Assembly: GCF_029873635.1 (NCBI RefSeq)
Contig: NC_080417.1
Span: forward strand, 32,848,214 to 32,912,213
Direction: 5' to 3'
Source: Malania oleifera
Taxonomy: Eukaryota > Streptophyta > Magnoliopsida > Santalales > Ximeniaceae
DNA length: 64,000 nucleotides
Of the stretch, positions 1 through 11,689 are shown one piece after another. The notes below the pieces were generated by a model that saw nothing but the letters and a program-made list of their open reading frames with translations, had not been told where the DNA came from and did no database searches. The translations under genes were made by a program, and so were the position numbers. How positions within the stretch are numbered: the first letter of the stretch is position 1; each line of letters starts with the position of its first letter.

Positions 1-1090
1 TCCGACACTAATGAGGGTTGAAGAAAGCTTTGCATATCATTGCCTTGATGCTTGTGTGATGTCATATAAGGACTTGTTGAGTTTGCAGATTTTGGTCTCC
101 CCCTTCCATTTGAAACTAGGAGGAAGGTGCATGTAGACGTTTTCATCAAGGTCACCATGCAAGAAGGAATTATTGACATCGAGTTGATGAAGATGCCAAT
201 TTTTTGTAGCAACAAGGGCGAGAACTGTCTAAATAGTAACCATTTTGGCAATAGGAGCAAAGTTTTAGAGTAGTCGATACCTTCTTTCTGATTGTAGCCT
301 TTGGCAACAAGACGAGCTTTGTAATGTTCCATAGAACCATTTGGGTTGTGTTTGATTTTGTACACCCATTTTCAACCAATGGGTTTCTTATTGGGTAGAA
401 GAGGAGTCAATGTCCAAGTATAGTTGGCTTCCAAAGCATCAATATTAGCACACATAGTATCACGTCACAGAGGATCCTACATAGCCTGTATGAAGGAATT
501 GGGCTCTTATTTAAGGGATATGGTAGTGGTGAAGGCACGGTGTGCAGAGGAAAGAGAATCATAACAAATGAAATGTGAGAGGGGATAAAGAACACCTAAG
601 GAGTGGACCATCGGCGAGTCAGAGGATGGAGCAGGCTAAGACGGGAGTGGTTGTTCCACATGGAAATACCACAAGTAGGTAGGGGACTGTATGGAGCGTG
701 TGGATCGCCGAATTAGGATGGTGGGAGTAGGAGAATGGGAAGAGTCAAGTATAGGAGAAGGAGGTGTTTGGGTGGAAGGTTCAGAGAGAAGATCCGGGGA
801 GTCAATGGGATGAGGTAAAACATGAGAGGGTGACTCATACATAGTTTGGTTAAATGGAAATTGATCCTCGTAGAATACCACATCATGAGACACAAAGGTG
901 TTATAAGTTGTAAGATCATAAAGTTGATAACCTTTTTTGTCCATATGGATATCTAAGGAAGACACAGCAGATGGCTCGAGGACCAAATTTTGAAGGATGT
1001 TGAAAGTGAGAGGAGGCATAATAGAGGCATCCAAAGACTTGAAGGTGATTGTATTTAGGTGGGGTGTTGTATATCCAAGGAAGACAAGAT
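1..1090 (-). pseudogene. Ty1/copia pol fragment (RT start and integrase C-terminal region)
   Basis: Read on the minus strand, about 1090-640 encodes the end of a copia integrase region, with the usual string around a [12 protein letters not shown] motif followed by GYQLYDL and DVVFYEDQFPF. Positions 400-1 encode the start of a copia reverse transcriptase, with [19 protein letters not shown] and, further on, [13 protein letters not shown] proline/serine-rich linker lies between them at about 640-850. Several stops interrupt the frame, so it is non-coding. The RT runs off the left edge of the window. The right end meets, at about 1090-1098, an oppositely oriented copia of another family; no LTR is visible at that junction, so this is a truncated fragment. 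Confidence 0.85.
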
Positions 1091-1097
1091 ATTGATG

Positions 1098-1895
1098 TTA
1101 CTTAATTCCCTATCTGCTTCACCTACGTATAAAAATTTGGCTAAAACTCTGATGTGGGGAAAAGAAACTCTCAAATTGTAGGAGATCACAAGTGCTCTTT
1201 TAGGTTTTCATTAGAGGAAGAAAGCTAGCAATGAGAACTTACAAGGTGAAGGGCTTGTGGTAAGGAGTAACCACGAACGTGGGAGAAGCAAGTTTTGGAG
1301 CGAGCCGAGTAATAATAAATTTCAGTCCAATTCCAAGAAGAGGAAGGACATACAATGTTTTAAGTGTGGGAAAAAGGGGCACATAAAACAATATTGTCCA
1401 GAGAAAAGGAAGGAGAATGTAGAGAATAAAGAAGGTCCATCAAAATCGGTGAATGTAATGGGAGAAGCTAACTCAGAGAGTAGTGATGGAGATATGCTTT
1501 TTGTTTCATCCAGTTCAGATCATCTCACGGATTCTTGGATTCTGGATTCAATATGCACCTATCACTTGACACCCAATAAAGATTCATTCAACACCTACAA
1601 GTTAGTAAATTCTGGTTCTGTTATGATGGGTAATGATGCAACATGCAAAGTTGTTGGAATAGGGAATATCGTAATAAAAATGTTTGATGGTGTTGTTAGA
1701 ACATTGTGTGATGTTAGGCATATATTGGATTTAAGAAAGAATATGATTTCATTGGGCACTTTAGATTGTAATGGGTTTAATTACAAGTCTACAAGTAGAG
1801 TAATGAATGTGAGTAAAGGTGTTTTAACAGTAATAAAAGGGGTAGAAATTAGTAGGAAATATCTATACACTGTTAGGTACCATAGTTGTAGGTAG
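1098..1895 (+). pseudogene. copia A gag C-terminus and protease
   Basis: From about 1098 the frame encodes the end of a copia gag (TLMWGKETL-type motif) with an early stop. The open stretch 1257-1895 (212 residues) has a CCHC zinc knuckle at residues 34-47 (C-x2-C-x4-H-x4-C), which binds nucleic acid in gag. It then has the protease region. The catalytic D-S/T-G triplet reads D97-S98-I99, so the active-site glycine is lost and the protease would be inactive even if translated. The frame ends just before the gag-pre-integrase segment. Confidence 0.85.
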
Positions 1896-1899
1896 AGCT

Positions 1900-2960
1900 G
1901 CAACTGTAGAGTCTAAGTCAGATAGTACAACCTTGTGGCATATGCGGTTAGGGTGTATGGGTGAGCGTGGGATGATGGAGTTTCATAAGAGAAATATTTG
2001 AAGGGTGTCAAAACATGCAACCTGAATTTCTGTAGGTATTGTGTTCTTGTAAAATATAATAGGGTGCCGTTCAAGATAGCCACACACAAGAAGGAGAGAA
2101 TTCTTAACTATGTTTATACAGATGTTTGGGGGCCAGTAAGGGTAGCATCACAGGGAGGACATATGTATTTCGTGAGTATTATTGATGATTACTCATGAAA
2201 GGTCTAGGTGTACTTCATGCGGCACAAGTCATAGACGTTTGCCAAGCTCAAGTTGTGGAAAATTGAAACGGAAAACTAAACAAGGAGGAAGATAAAATGT
2301 CTCCGACTTGACAATGGTACTGAGTACAGAGGTTCAAATTTCATGGAGTTGGGCGAGCATCGTGGGATTAAGAGACACTTCACAATATGCAAGACACCAC
2401 AATAGAATGGTGTGGCAAACAGGATGAACAAAACAATAGTTGAAAAAGATCGATGTCTCAGGTTGAATGTAGGACTTGTAAAGAACTTCTGGGCAGAGGC
2501 AGTGAATATGACATGTTTCTTAATTAACATGTCACCAAGGGCAGCACTAGATGGGAAATTAGCAAAGGAGGTGTGGACAAGTAGCGCACTGACTACCCTG
2601 GTTTAAGAGTATTTGGATGTCTAGCCTATGTCCATGTTTCTAGTATGGAGAGATCGAAGCTTGATTCAAAGTATAGATAGTGTATCTTTCTAGGGTATTA
2701 GAAAGGGGTGAAAGGTTTCAAGCTCTGGGATCCGAAGACAAACAAGGTGGTCATCAGTAGAGATGTTGTTTTTGATTAAAAATCCATGTTGCAGCGTACT
2801 CAAGAAGAAGAGAAGCAGGTGCTAGAAAATTGCAACAGTAATGAGTATGTGGTGCAGGTGGAGCTAGAGACTCAAGGTAGAGATGATAATGTTCAAAACA
2901 CAGGGACTTGTAGCTCAGGAGATCAATAGCATCATAGTATAGCTATAAACTGACCCAAAT
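1900..2960 (+). pseudogene. copia A integrase region
   Basis: Gag-pre-integrase (LWHMRLGCMGERGM-type motif, then a C-x2-C pair) is followed by the integrase core: YTDVWGP, then FVSIIDDYS, then LRLDNGTEY, then NGVANRMN. Stops fall at codons where the family has R or Q: TGA after DDYS and TAG in the P-Q-x-N-G-V motif. In that motif the usual catalytic glutamate of NGVAER is N in NGVANR. The C-terminal region (GYKxxG and DVVF motifs) is frameshifted near 2600-2790. Copy B at 13396 is closely similar over its corresponding part. Not functional. Confidence 0.82.
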
Positions 2961-3038
2961 GCACTATCAGGCCACCCCCAAGTATGGTTTTGATGATTTG
3001 GTTTCTTATGCACTTATTACTAATAGCGGGGATTCTAC

Positions 3039-3826
3039 CAATTCGGAAGCTGTCCCAAGTATAGGAGTTCTGTTGTGTAATATTCAGTCCAAAGGTCAGG
3101 TTTAATCTCAAATTTTATGTATTTCCAATTGAAAATAAAAAGTTACTGACTCAGTTCAGATTCGGGTTTTCTGGATTGTTTGAGATTTTCATTTGACAAA
3201 TTAAACAACATGCAATTTAAACTCTGAACCTAGCATGCACTGAATTTAATAATAAGAACGGAAATCCTACGTCTAATTAGGCAGACATTGAAACACGCGT
3301 AAAACTTCAGAATAGAAACTAAAAACAGTAACTTTAACGTGTAATTAAAACATGCAATAATGGAAACTCAATCAAACACATACGCAAACAATAAAAATTG
3401 AACCTTTAACAAAATCAAGAACTTGAACCAAAATCAAAATTTAAAGGCAAACAAGAACTCGAACAAAAATTAAATTTTAATGAGTTAAACAATAATTAGA
3501 CACGATAAAAATACAAACTTTAATATGACTAACCCTAAACTAAATTGAACTTCAACAAAAATTAAATTTTAAAAAGAACAACTAATTTAATTTCTAAGAA
3601 CAAAATTTTTTTTCTTTTTGAATTTTATTCTCTTTTTCTTTTAGAACCAAATCGGACTTAACTTAATTAATTAAATAACTTGAATCTCTAATTAAATATA
3701 CCGCTAAATTTACTTGAGAAAATAAATAAATAAATAAAATTCAATAATAATAAAACACCCTAAACAATATTCAAAATCTAAAATTTCAAATAAACTTTAA
3801 TAAAAATTTAACAATATTCAACTAAC

Positions 3827-3892
<66 letters not shown>

Positions 3893-4899
3893 AAATCCAT
3901 GGGTTATGGAGCTTTTCCAGGAGCAGCTCTTAGGGTGTCGCTGGTGGCTAGAGCAGCTCTCAGTGCGGCTGGAGGAACAGGGGCTATTTAAGAAGCATCA
4001 CAGGAAGCTGGCAGCAGCTGCATGCTTCGGGTCTTCATAGCAGTAGCAGCAGTGGCTCACGGGTGGCTGGCCAGCAGATTAGCAAGCAGCAGTGAAGGTA
4101 GAAGGCAGAGCAAGTAGTGGCGGCTATAACACAACAACTGGAAGATGGAGCTCCTCGGGTTGAAGCAGTAGTAGCAGCAGCTGGCAGTGGTAGCTTTCCG
4201 AACGTGAGTAGGAGTTGCAGCTGAGAGAAAAAGGAAATAAAACCAAGAAGGAAAAGAAGAGAAGAGAAGGCAAGGAGAAGGGAAGGGAAGGAAGGAGAAA
4301 GGAAGGAGAAGGAGAAGGAGGGGATGCTCGGCTGAGAGAGAAGAGGGAGAGAAGGGAGAGTAAGAGAGGGAAGAAAGAAAAGGAGTGAGAGAGGGGTAGG
4401 GGTCCGGTTGCCTAAAGAAAAAAAAAAGAAATTTATAGGGAGAGGGAGGAAGCTTTACTTACGCCAAGGTACCTGGACCCAGCTGCATGGTCGAGTCACA
4501 TCAAGTGGGTATTGTATTATTTTTTTTTTTATTTTCCTTCTTCTTTTTATTTCTTAGAAAACGAGGCCAGTTTTGATCCTTCTGGAGCCCGTATCTCTCA
4601 AAGCTTGAAACATGGAATTTGTAGATAATCTTCTCATATTTCTTCGGGATTTTGAGTCGTCTCGATCGGAGCTCGTACGAAAAAGTTATGCACAAATTAC
4701 GAATTGATACCGGTTTTAGCTCTTGATACTTTTTCTGCAATAAAAAAATGCCAAAAATTCATAAATTGCTCACTAAAACCCAGAGATTATAAATAGGACA
4801 CCTTGTTAAAATATTAAGAGTTATTAGGTATTTAATTAAAAATATAAACCCCAATGCACGAATTAAAACACCTAATTACGCAGTTTAAGCGCGTAATCA
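3039..4899 (-). repeat. LTR of the Athila-like family (copy 1)
   Basis: Its conserved ends and middle match the LTRs at 15629-18961, 16748-18224 and 22603-23935. Shared landmarks include the TGATTACGC start, the block around GATCGAGACGA, a purine/pyrimidine-rich centre, and the GGAAGCT...TATAGGAGTTCTG segment near the 3' end. It is about 1.86 kb long. The centre holds a (GA)n tract and purine-rich DNA whose minus-strand reading is the CT-rich leader seen in the other copies. Confidence 0.8.
3831..3888. repeat. (GA)n microsatellite in LTR
   Basis: About 29 uninterrupted GA units. Other copies of this LTR carry a CT/GA tract at the comparable place (16675-16720, 23490-23531), so the microsatellite travels with the family. 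Confidence 0.97.
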
Positions 4900-5814
4900 C
4901 ACCCCCTAACTAATGTTTGGCTAGTCTTTAACAAATAATGTGAATGAATTTCAAGGCGGTATCCATAATTACTAACTCCAGCAAACATGAAATTATTACC
5001 TATGCAAAACACTCATACCGTTTCATATATAGGAATATAACTGAATTTCACACAAGTTTGTTCATATTCAATGCACACAACTCCGAAGCACATCACTCAT
5101 GCAAGTTTTATCATTATATAACATTTAAGAACAGTATACTCACATGAAGTTAACCAACGGTACAATTCAGAGTTAATGCGGTCATATAAGTTTGAGTATA
5201 AACAGGTAAAATCTTGAGGTGTGTGATGTGTATGACTCATTACACCTAGGATACCAATAGACACCTATAGAACGGTCGTTTTGACTCGACCTAATTGGTA
5301 TATCCTAAAAAACACTCAAAAAGAATGGGTTCACTTATCATATGTGAGGAGGAGTGTCGCGATCAAACATCCTATATATTGCAATGAACAAACGCTAAAT
5401 ATATGAAGTGGACTAGTCTAAGAAGGATCTAGTCTATCTATGAGGTGTTGGGTCCTTCACCCTAACATCTTCTCACCTACTCACCATGTCCAACTGAGAC
5501 CATCCTAGATCAACTTATTCACAAACTTGATGTGAATACATCTGAGGCATTAAATGGTTGGAAAATCTTCATACATGGAGAACATGTGTCGTGTTCTTGA
5601 ATTTTTTTTGTGGTATTTCTGTGGAGCAGGCATTAGCATTTCATTTCATGCGCATTTCTATTTTTTATTCTTTCTTCAGCTCATTCTTCAATTTCTATCT
5701 TTTCTTGGTCAATTAGGACAATCATTACACTTCTTTTGTTGTCTTCATACCATCAATGGGAATTAAACTCGAACAGTGGTCTACGAACAAAGTCTATTTC
5801 TAAGGTGGTAATCA

Positions 5815-7385
5815 TACTTTTCAAGGGGTGGAGCATAGTCAAGAGAAAATAGATGCATAGGTGATATGGTGGAGGAGATTGAGTCTCTACATAAGAATCA
5901 AACATAGGAGTTGGTGGAGCTTCTAGAGGGGAAGAGGGCGATAGGATGCAAATGGGTGTATAATAAGAAAGAAACAATATTAGAAAAAGAAAGAGAAAAA
6001 TTCAAGGCTCGTCTAGTAGCAAAGGGTTACTCACAGAGGAAAGGGGTTGACTATTACGAGATCTTCTCCCCCGTGGTCAGACACACTTCCATCACGGCAG
6101 TGTTGGGATTGGTAACATATTTTGATATGCATTTAGAACAGATAGATGTAAAAACAACATTTCTTCATGGTGATTTGGAGGGGCTAATTTACATGCTATA
6201 GTTAGGAGGGTTCAATTAGCCTAGATAGAAACACTTGGTTTGTAAATTGAGGAAATCATTTTATGGGCCAAAGTAGTCTCCAAGGTAGTGGTACTAGCGA
6301 CTTGACTCCTACATGATCTGGATTGGCTATAGGAGATATGAGTATGATTCTTGTGTTTATGTGAAGAGTCTTGATGATGATTTCTTTATTTATTTATTTT
6401 TTTGTTGTTGTTTTATGTGGATGATATGTTGATTTCTATGAAGAGTATAAGTGAGGTCAACAATTGAAAACTCTATTGAGCAAATGATTTGACATGAAGG
6501 ATTTGGGTGCAGCCAAGAAGATTCTTGGGATAAAGATTCGTAGGGACAAAGCTTCTAGGAGATTATGGTTATCTTAGCGTAGCTATGTTGAGAAGGTGTT
6601 GGAGAGGTTTAGCATGGATAATGCAAAACCGGTGAGTACATCTTTGGTGAATCATTTTAGATTATCTAACACTTAGTGCCTGAAGATAGATGTTGAAGTT
6701 CAAGACATGTTAAAGTTTTTGTATGCTATTGCAATGGGGTGCCTAATGCATGTTATGGTTTGTACAAGACTAGACTTGGCACAAGCTGTCAGTGTGGTCA
6801 ACAAGTTTTTATCAAATCCAGGATGACAACATTAGGATGCAGTCAAGTGGATTTTTAGATACTTGAGGGGAACTAAATACTATGACATCATGTTTGGCAG
6901 ACAACAGGGTGATCCTTCAGTTGTGGGATATGTGGATGCAAACTATGCAAGGGACTTGGTGATGTAAGAAGTCTACCACAAGGTATGTATTCACTCTTGT
7001 GGTGGGGCTATTTGTTGGAGGTCTATGGTTCAGTCTCTAGTTACACTATCTACTACTGAGTCAGAGTATATGGCAGTAGCTATGGCTACCAATGAAGCTT
7101 TATGGCTTACATGATTGGCCAAGGAGTTGGGTATTCAGTAAGGTGGAGTTAAGTTGTATTGTGATAGTCAGAGTGCCATTTATTTGCCAAAGAACTAGGT
7201 GTATCATGCGAGGACCAAACACATAGATGTGAGGTTCCACAGGATCAGGGAATTGGTTTTTTTTGGTGAACTACTACTTGAGAAAGTTCACAATTCTGAG
7301 AATGCAGCAGACATTTTGACAAAGCCTGTACCACGTATGGAGCTCCAGGTAGTGTTTTCTTTTCTATTAAGAGGTGAATATTCAC
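5815..7385 (+). pseudogene. copia A reverse transcriptase and RNase H
   Basis: The open stretch 5911-6201 encodes the RT start (CKWVYNKK, then [12 protein letters not shown], then FLHGDLEG). The catalytic Y-V-D-D is intact at 6414-6425. RNase H follows, with a motif close to LSTTESEYMA near 7055 and an end resembling LQVVFSFLLRGEYSPRW at 7345-7395. Stops at 6201, 6576 and 6676 fall where the family has glutamine (TAG for CAG). A TGA/TAG pair near 6825 replaces R and W codons. Frameshifts also occur, so it is non-functional. Confidence 0.85.
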
Positions 7386-7397
7386 CAAGGTGGAGAT

Positions 7398-7772
7398 TGT
7401 TGTAGTATGTGACTCATATCGATAGTGGAACACATGTATAGAGAAAGCAAATTGTAGAAAATAAGGAAGTTGGTCTAAAGAAAAATCGTCGATGGTTTGC
7501 ATGGTATGTCGATGATTACATCAACCGTTTTAGGCAGAAGCTAATTAGGAAGAAAATCGTCAACGATTTGATGAAATCATCGACGGTTTTGTTCGACACC
7601 ATTTTTGAAATTTACATTAGGAAGATCAATAGGTTGGGAATACGGAGGCAAATCCTCCGCAGATTGATACAAGGGTATTTGAGGGATTCTCTAATACCTT
7701 TGTATGTCTAGGGATTAGTATAAATACAATTTTGTAACCCTGGTTTTGATTGATAGTGAATTTCAGTTACTG
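7398..7772 (+). repeat. copia A 3' LTR, truncated
   Basis: It follows the polypurine tract directly and begins TGTTGTAGTATGTGACTC. It matches the first 375 bp of the complete LTR at 24395-24911, including a TATA box (TATAAATA) near 7719. It ends abruptly at CAGTTACTG, where copy B continues with CTTGCTTCC; gypsy-type sequence takes over here. Confidence 0.88.
7484..7590 (+). promoter_or_regulatory. Palindrome cluster in copia U3
   Basis: Four variants of a near-palindrome related to ACCGTCGACGGT occur about 30 bp apart: ATCGTCGATGGTT, TGTCGATGATT, ATCGTCAACGATT and ATCATCGACGGTT. The TATA box lies about 130 bp downstream at 7719. The same cluster is present in copy B (24480-24590) and in the third copy (58065-58230). 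Variants differ mainly by C/T or G/A at CpG positions. A regulatory role is inferred from position only. Confidence 0.55.
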
Positions 7773-9054
7773 ATAGGTGGCTAGCCACGTGACTTCGTTG
7801 ACAAGACATGTGGACTTGTTGATGACTCGTCGACGAACCGAAGAAGAGAGTTCGTCGATGAAGGCAATGAATTCGTCGATGAAACTGAATGTCCTGTAAT
7901 CTTGCTCTCAATATCTCTTCGTCTACGAGACACATGTCCTCGTCAACGGGTCAAAGAAGTCTATTCGTCGATGATCTCAATGTGCTTGTCGACGAATCCC
8001 TGTAGATTCTTTTTTAAAAATCCTTTTTCCTTCTCTGGTTTCATAATTTAAATTTCCAGGTCTCTACACTATCTAAGTTGTGTGGTTGCACCCTTACATA
8101 CATATAGCTACGATACCGTACTCTAACCATGAGATCATCATAACAGGGCTCTACTATCATATATGGCAATTTACATCATATAAAACTGTAATCATCATTT
8201 ATTTCATAAAACTGTAATACAACATACTCTGTACATAACTCTGTGAAAAATTCTGCTCGATACCGACTCGATAAAAACCAACGTATCATATATGTCATAA
8301 TTGGCTCGGTAAAAATCGGTAGTTCATAAACTCGACACTTAGCCCTCACGTCTCATCTCATCTCTTGCCATATAGCCATCACATCTCATCTCTACTTATA
8401 GCCGTTGCAGTTCAGTATTACACAAAACTTGCTCATTTAATGTCAATTAAAAATATACTCATGCCACACAAGTTTTATTTGGTAATTCATACATAACTCG
8501 TCTGCTTAAGAACATACATATTGTTGCTAAAACTAGGGTACAAATATCTCTAGGTTATTATCTTACTAAATATAGATATATTGCTAAATATGGGAAAAAT
8601 GGATATAATCAACCCTACCATCTTTGGTTGGTTTTAAAACAAGTCTATGGTTTGAAATAATAATCGTCCAACTAGTAAAAACGTTCAGAAAAACCAATAC
8701 TATATTTTAAAAATATCATACTTAAATTTAAACAGTTGGTTTTGAAAATAAAGTCTGTTAACCGAACCCTAGCCCCAAAAACCCTAGAAAAGTCGTAACT
8801 GTTTATCTAAAATTTGTTTTGACATTTCATTCCATTAGAACTCATAAACATAATTGACATAATATAATCCCCTTACCTATCTCCTAAAAAACACTTGATA
8901 CGCTCGAAAACCGAACCCTAGCTTTTTCCCAAAATCAAGAATCCACTTTGCTAGATCTGTAGATATTCGCTCCTTGATCCTCATGGTAACTTTCGATCGT
9001 TGAAACGGGCAATAAACAAGGAAGGATCAAAGAGAGAAAGAGTGTGGGCGGAGG
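7773..9054 (-). repeat. Ty3/gypsy-type LTR fragment with TCGTCGACGA cluster
   Basis: 7795-8005 contains about eight variants of the palindrome TCGTCGACGA, ending at GGTCTCTACA (8067). 8068-9054 resembles, in order, the middle and R-side parts of the gypsy LTR H at 58439-60447 read on the minus strand, including a GGTTGCAC...GATACCGT-type block. The two parts may come from different copies, because the order of U3 array and middle is not that of an intact LTR. No coding capacity was recognised. The piece meets the copia A LTR on the left and another LTR on the right. Confidence 0.6.
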
Positions 9055-9059
9055 TGTAA

Positions 9060-9122
9060 CGACCTCAAAATTTATATCATTTTTTTTAAAGACCTCAAAA
9101 TTTATATCATTTTTTTTTCCTT
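9060..9122. repeat. Short tandem duplication at LTR end
   Basis: Two adjacent copies of a roughly 30-bp unit beginning GACCTCAAAATTTATATC, each followed by a T-run. It adds an internal duplication close to the LTR terminus. Confidence 0.9.
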
Positions 9123-9127
9123 TCTTC

Positions 9128-9129
<2 letters not shown>

Positions 9130-9165
<36 letters not shown>
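9130..9165. repeat. (AT)n microsatellite
   Basis: A pure AT dinucleotide run within the gypsy LTR. A second one lies at about 10058-10087 in the same LTR. Confidence 0.95.
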
Positions 9166-9167
<2 letters not shown>

Positions 9168-10053
9168 CTGTTCTGATATCCTTTGCTATGAAACTCGGGC
9201 CTTAGCAGGAACCAGAGTAATCCTGTATACAATATTCATACCTACGCAGCGGAAACATAAACCATACATCCATACATACTATACAATACCAGAGTTCAAT
9301 ACATTCAGACCATAGTCATATAAAACAACTCCCTCTAGTATCACCTATCCCAAAAATACAAAAGTCAGTCACAAACTCACCCTAAAATCAGGGCTATCAA
9401 GAAATCACTCTATTTGCGAGCCTGATTTGCTTGCCTAGTTGGCTCACTTAAAAAATGGTAAAATAATAGGGTGAGACGACGCTTAGTAAGTGGAAATATG
9501 TTATTACTAGTGTGTGGCGACCAAGTCGTAAAACTATAATAATAGTATGTAAAACTACATGATCTGGTAAATTTGTAAAACACATATATCACATGTATAG
9601 TAGCTTAAAATATATGTATCATATGAACTTTTTATCATTCATACTGCTAATATCATACTATATACAACAAAAGTTGTAAAACTGTATATATATACATAAC
9701 TGTGCTTTATCCCTGGAACTCTGTATGTCATGATTTGACCCCTCATGACAGGGTTGTGTGGCCCATAGGCGAGACTTAACCTGGTCGGCCCTCCAGGTAA
9801 GTCACTATACTCTACACTACCTCAGCTAGGCCAAACTGCATACTCTCCTAGGCACGGGACTGGCTGCTACCTCTTCAAACCGACCCTCTCAACCTAGCGA
9901 ACTGGGGAGCTGCATACTCTCCGAGCATGGTTGACGGCACCTACACACTATCTGAGATATATGGTTGCACTCTATCTGTATTAGCAATGATACCGTGCTC
10001 TGTATTCTTTATTTGTACTATATGTTTTTGTAATTTTTTTACAGGGATATGAT

Positions 10054-10085
<32 letters not shown>

Positions 10086-10981
10086 CTATACTCTTTATGC
10101 TGTTTTCATTTTGTTTCCAAAATAACCATAATACCATAACTCTGTACTGTAAATTCTATAATATATGTAGCATCTTGATGCTATAACTGTATACTCTGTC
10201 TTTACTTTCTATCTGTATAATATATTGTACTCTTTATCTGTATAATCTGTCTGTACTCTCTGAGTGTTATGGCATTTAGAAAAACATAGCTTTCTATATA
10301 CACCATATATACTATTCTATCTGTATACTGTTAAATATCTGCCTATGTAATCATCTGAGTAAAACTGTATATGTATACATATTCTATCTATATAAAAATG
10401 TTTAAAATATCTAACTATATCTGTATAGCTTGCTATACTGAAAACTGTACAAAACTTCATATTATGTAATATCTACTCCGGCCACACATACTTTAAAAAT
10501 TCATATTCTGTAATATAACTGGTATACATGCTTATAAATAAATGTATAAAATTTCTAATAACATAAATGAATCTCCTAGCATAGCATATTTCACTTATCT
10601 TATCTCTAAAAAGTCCTTACTGTACTCTAGCCCTATACCTGTATGGTTCTTCACTCAATATCCTGAAAACGACATTCCCCGGAACAAAACATCAGTATTT
10701 TCCTGCATCGAACATTTCTTATAACTGTAGGGAAAGCATATTCTGAACAAAACACCTTACCCTGAATTTGGGACAAATTTCAAACCTCTTCCACCGACAA
10801 TCCGCTCTGGCAGACTTGTAGAGAACTTCACCAGGAGCGTCGTGGTGGCTTCAGATCATCGATTTGGCGTGAAATGGGGTTTGGATCGAAAAGAGAAGGA
10901 GGGAGAGGCGTTTAGAGAGAGAAAGGAGGTTTCTTGCACTGAATTTTTATCAAAAATTTGATTTTTCACTATTTATAGAGT

Positions 10982-11258
10982 CGAATTCATCGACGAGACA
11001 CGTCATCTCATCAACGAGTCCTTAAGTGATTTCATTGACGAACCCTACCTCCTCGTCGAGGAAATTCAGACTGCCCAAAAAACCCTCTTGGTATCTTCTC
11101 ATCGACGAGGCATGACTTCGTCGACGAGGCCTACTAATGCGCTCGTCGACGAACTCCCCGTATTCGTCGACGAGGCCCTGTGTAAAATATTTCGAGTTAT
11201 TATATTCAAAGTGCAATGTCATCGATGAATGCAAAACATTCGTCGACAAAGCCTGCTG
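10982..11258 (-). promoter_or_regulatory. TCGTCGACGA palindrome array upstream of TATA
   Basis: About ten variants of the perfect palindrome TCGTCGACGA occur in 280 bp. Exact or near-exact units are at about 11119, 11143 and 11164; decayed forms include TCATCGACGA and TCATCGATGA. On the minus strand the TATA box (TCTATAAATA) at 10969-10978 follows immediately, so the array occupies the proximal U3. Spacing is irregular (20-40 bp). Function is unknown. Confidence 0.65.
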
Positions 11259-11335
11259 TCTCCTTCTGTTTCTTTTTCCATTTCCCTCTCTCTTTATTAT
11301 TTAAATACCATTGTTCTTCGAGTTGTTATAGCAGG

Positions 11336-11403
11336 TTCTAGAGAGAGAGGGGGAGAGATATTTTGATTTCTTAGCCATGAAGCAATTGAAAATCTATTTA
11401 TAG
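11336..11403 (-). repeat. Gypsy LTR remnant with minus-strand TATA box
   Basis: On the minus strand this reads TATA box (11394-11403), then a leader ending in a CT-rich stretch. It is an inverted match of 11690-11770 on the plus strand (shared block CTAAGAAATCAAA...CTCTC). It probably continues the LTR piece that ends at 9054, with the solo LTR 9055-11330 inserted between. Confidence 0.55.
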
Positions 11404-11477
11404 AACACTTGTAAGAACTTGAACAGTGATATATAGAATGAATTAATAAAGAGAAGAGTAAAATGGTAATTGAACAG

Positions 11478-11665
11478 GCTTCGTCGACGAAGCCAGAGTT
11501 CGGTGAAGAAGGCCTTTTGTCAGTCGGCTACGAAATGCAGAGGCTCGTTGATAAGGAGAAGCTGAGAGGTTTTGAGAATTTGGGAATCTCAAGCTCGTCG
11601 ACAAGGCCACCGTCTCATCGATGAACTGTCTTCATAGACTCGTCGACAAAGATGCCATCTTGTCG
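11478..11665. promoter_or_regulatory. TCGTCGACGA array between two divergent TATA boxes
   Basis: About six variants of TCGTCGACGA (CTTCGTCGACGAAG at 11479, and decayed forms near 11543, 11594, 11616, 11640 and 11659). A minus-strand TATA box lies on one side (11394-11403) and a plus-strand TATAAATA on the other (11690-11697). The flanking leaders are inverted copies of each other, so this looks like two LTR halves joined head to head through the palindrome array. Confidence 0.55.
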
Positions 11666-11689
11666 ACGAGGTTGGCAGAGTCAAAGGGC

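Larger units (their letters stand above)
3039..5814 (-). mobile_element. Truncated Athila-like element inside copia A (3' end plus LTR)
   Basis: Read on the minus strand, 5814-4912 matches the 3' untranslated internal part of element F (compare 21700-22590 on the plus strand). A purine tract at 4900-4911 follows, then an LTR that begins TGATTACGCGC at 4899. The LTR lacks its last bases: the TGACTC...-type terminus seen at 16748 is missing, and the match starts at CAATTCGGAAGC. No gag, pol or second LTR is present, so this is a heavily deleted copy. Copia sequence resumes at about 5815 with TACTTTTCAAGG, as expected from copy B, which fixes both junctions within a few bases. Confidence 0.8.
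1098..7772 (+). mobile_element. Ty1/copia element A, 5'-truncated and interrupted
   Basis: Domains run gag end, zinc knuckle, protease, integrase, reverse transcriptase and RNase H, then a polypurine tract (AAGGTGGAGAT) and a partial LTR. This order is diagnostic of Ty1/copia. The 5' LTR and most of gag are missing; the first recognisable gag codons are at about 1098. The element is split at 3038/5815 by a minus-strand Athila-like fragment. Copy B at 13396-15628 runs through the same point uninterrupted, which confirms the split. The 3' LTR stops at 7772, after about 375 of the 517 bp seen in copy B, where gypsy-type LTR sequence begins. Many in-frame stops make it dead. Confidence 0.9.
9055..11330 (-). 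mobile_element. Solo LTR of a Ty3/gypsy family
   Basis: The plus-strand left end TGTAACGACCTC pairs with a right end AGTTGTTATA, which is the expected GGTCGTTACA after three transitions. Flanks are GGAGG (9050-9054) and GCAGG (11331-11335), an imperfect 5-bp target duplication. Order and content parallel LTR H (58439-60447), including the GTGAGACGACGCTTAGTAAGT block at 9470, the TATA box on the minus strand at 10969-10978, and the TCGTCGACGA array beyond it. No internal region is present, so a solo LTR made by recombination is the simplest reading. Length is 2276 bp. Confidence 0.7.

Noticed and set aside
10982..11258. CRISPR-like array of TCGTCGACGA units
   Set aside because: Repeats are 10 bp, imperfect and irregularly spaced inside an LTR of a plant element; no cas genes and no uniform spacers.
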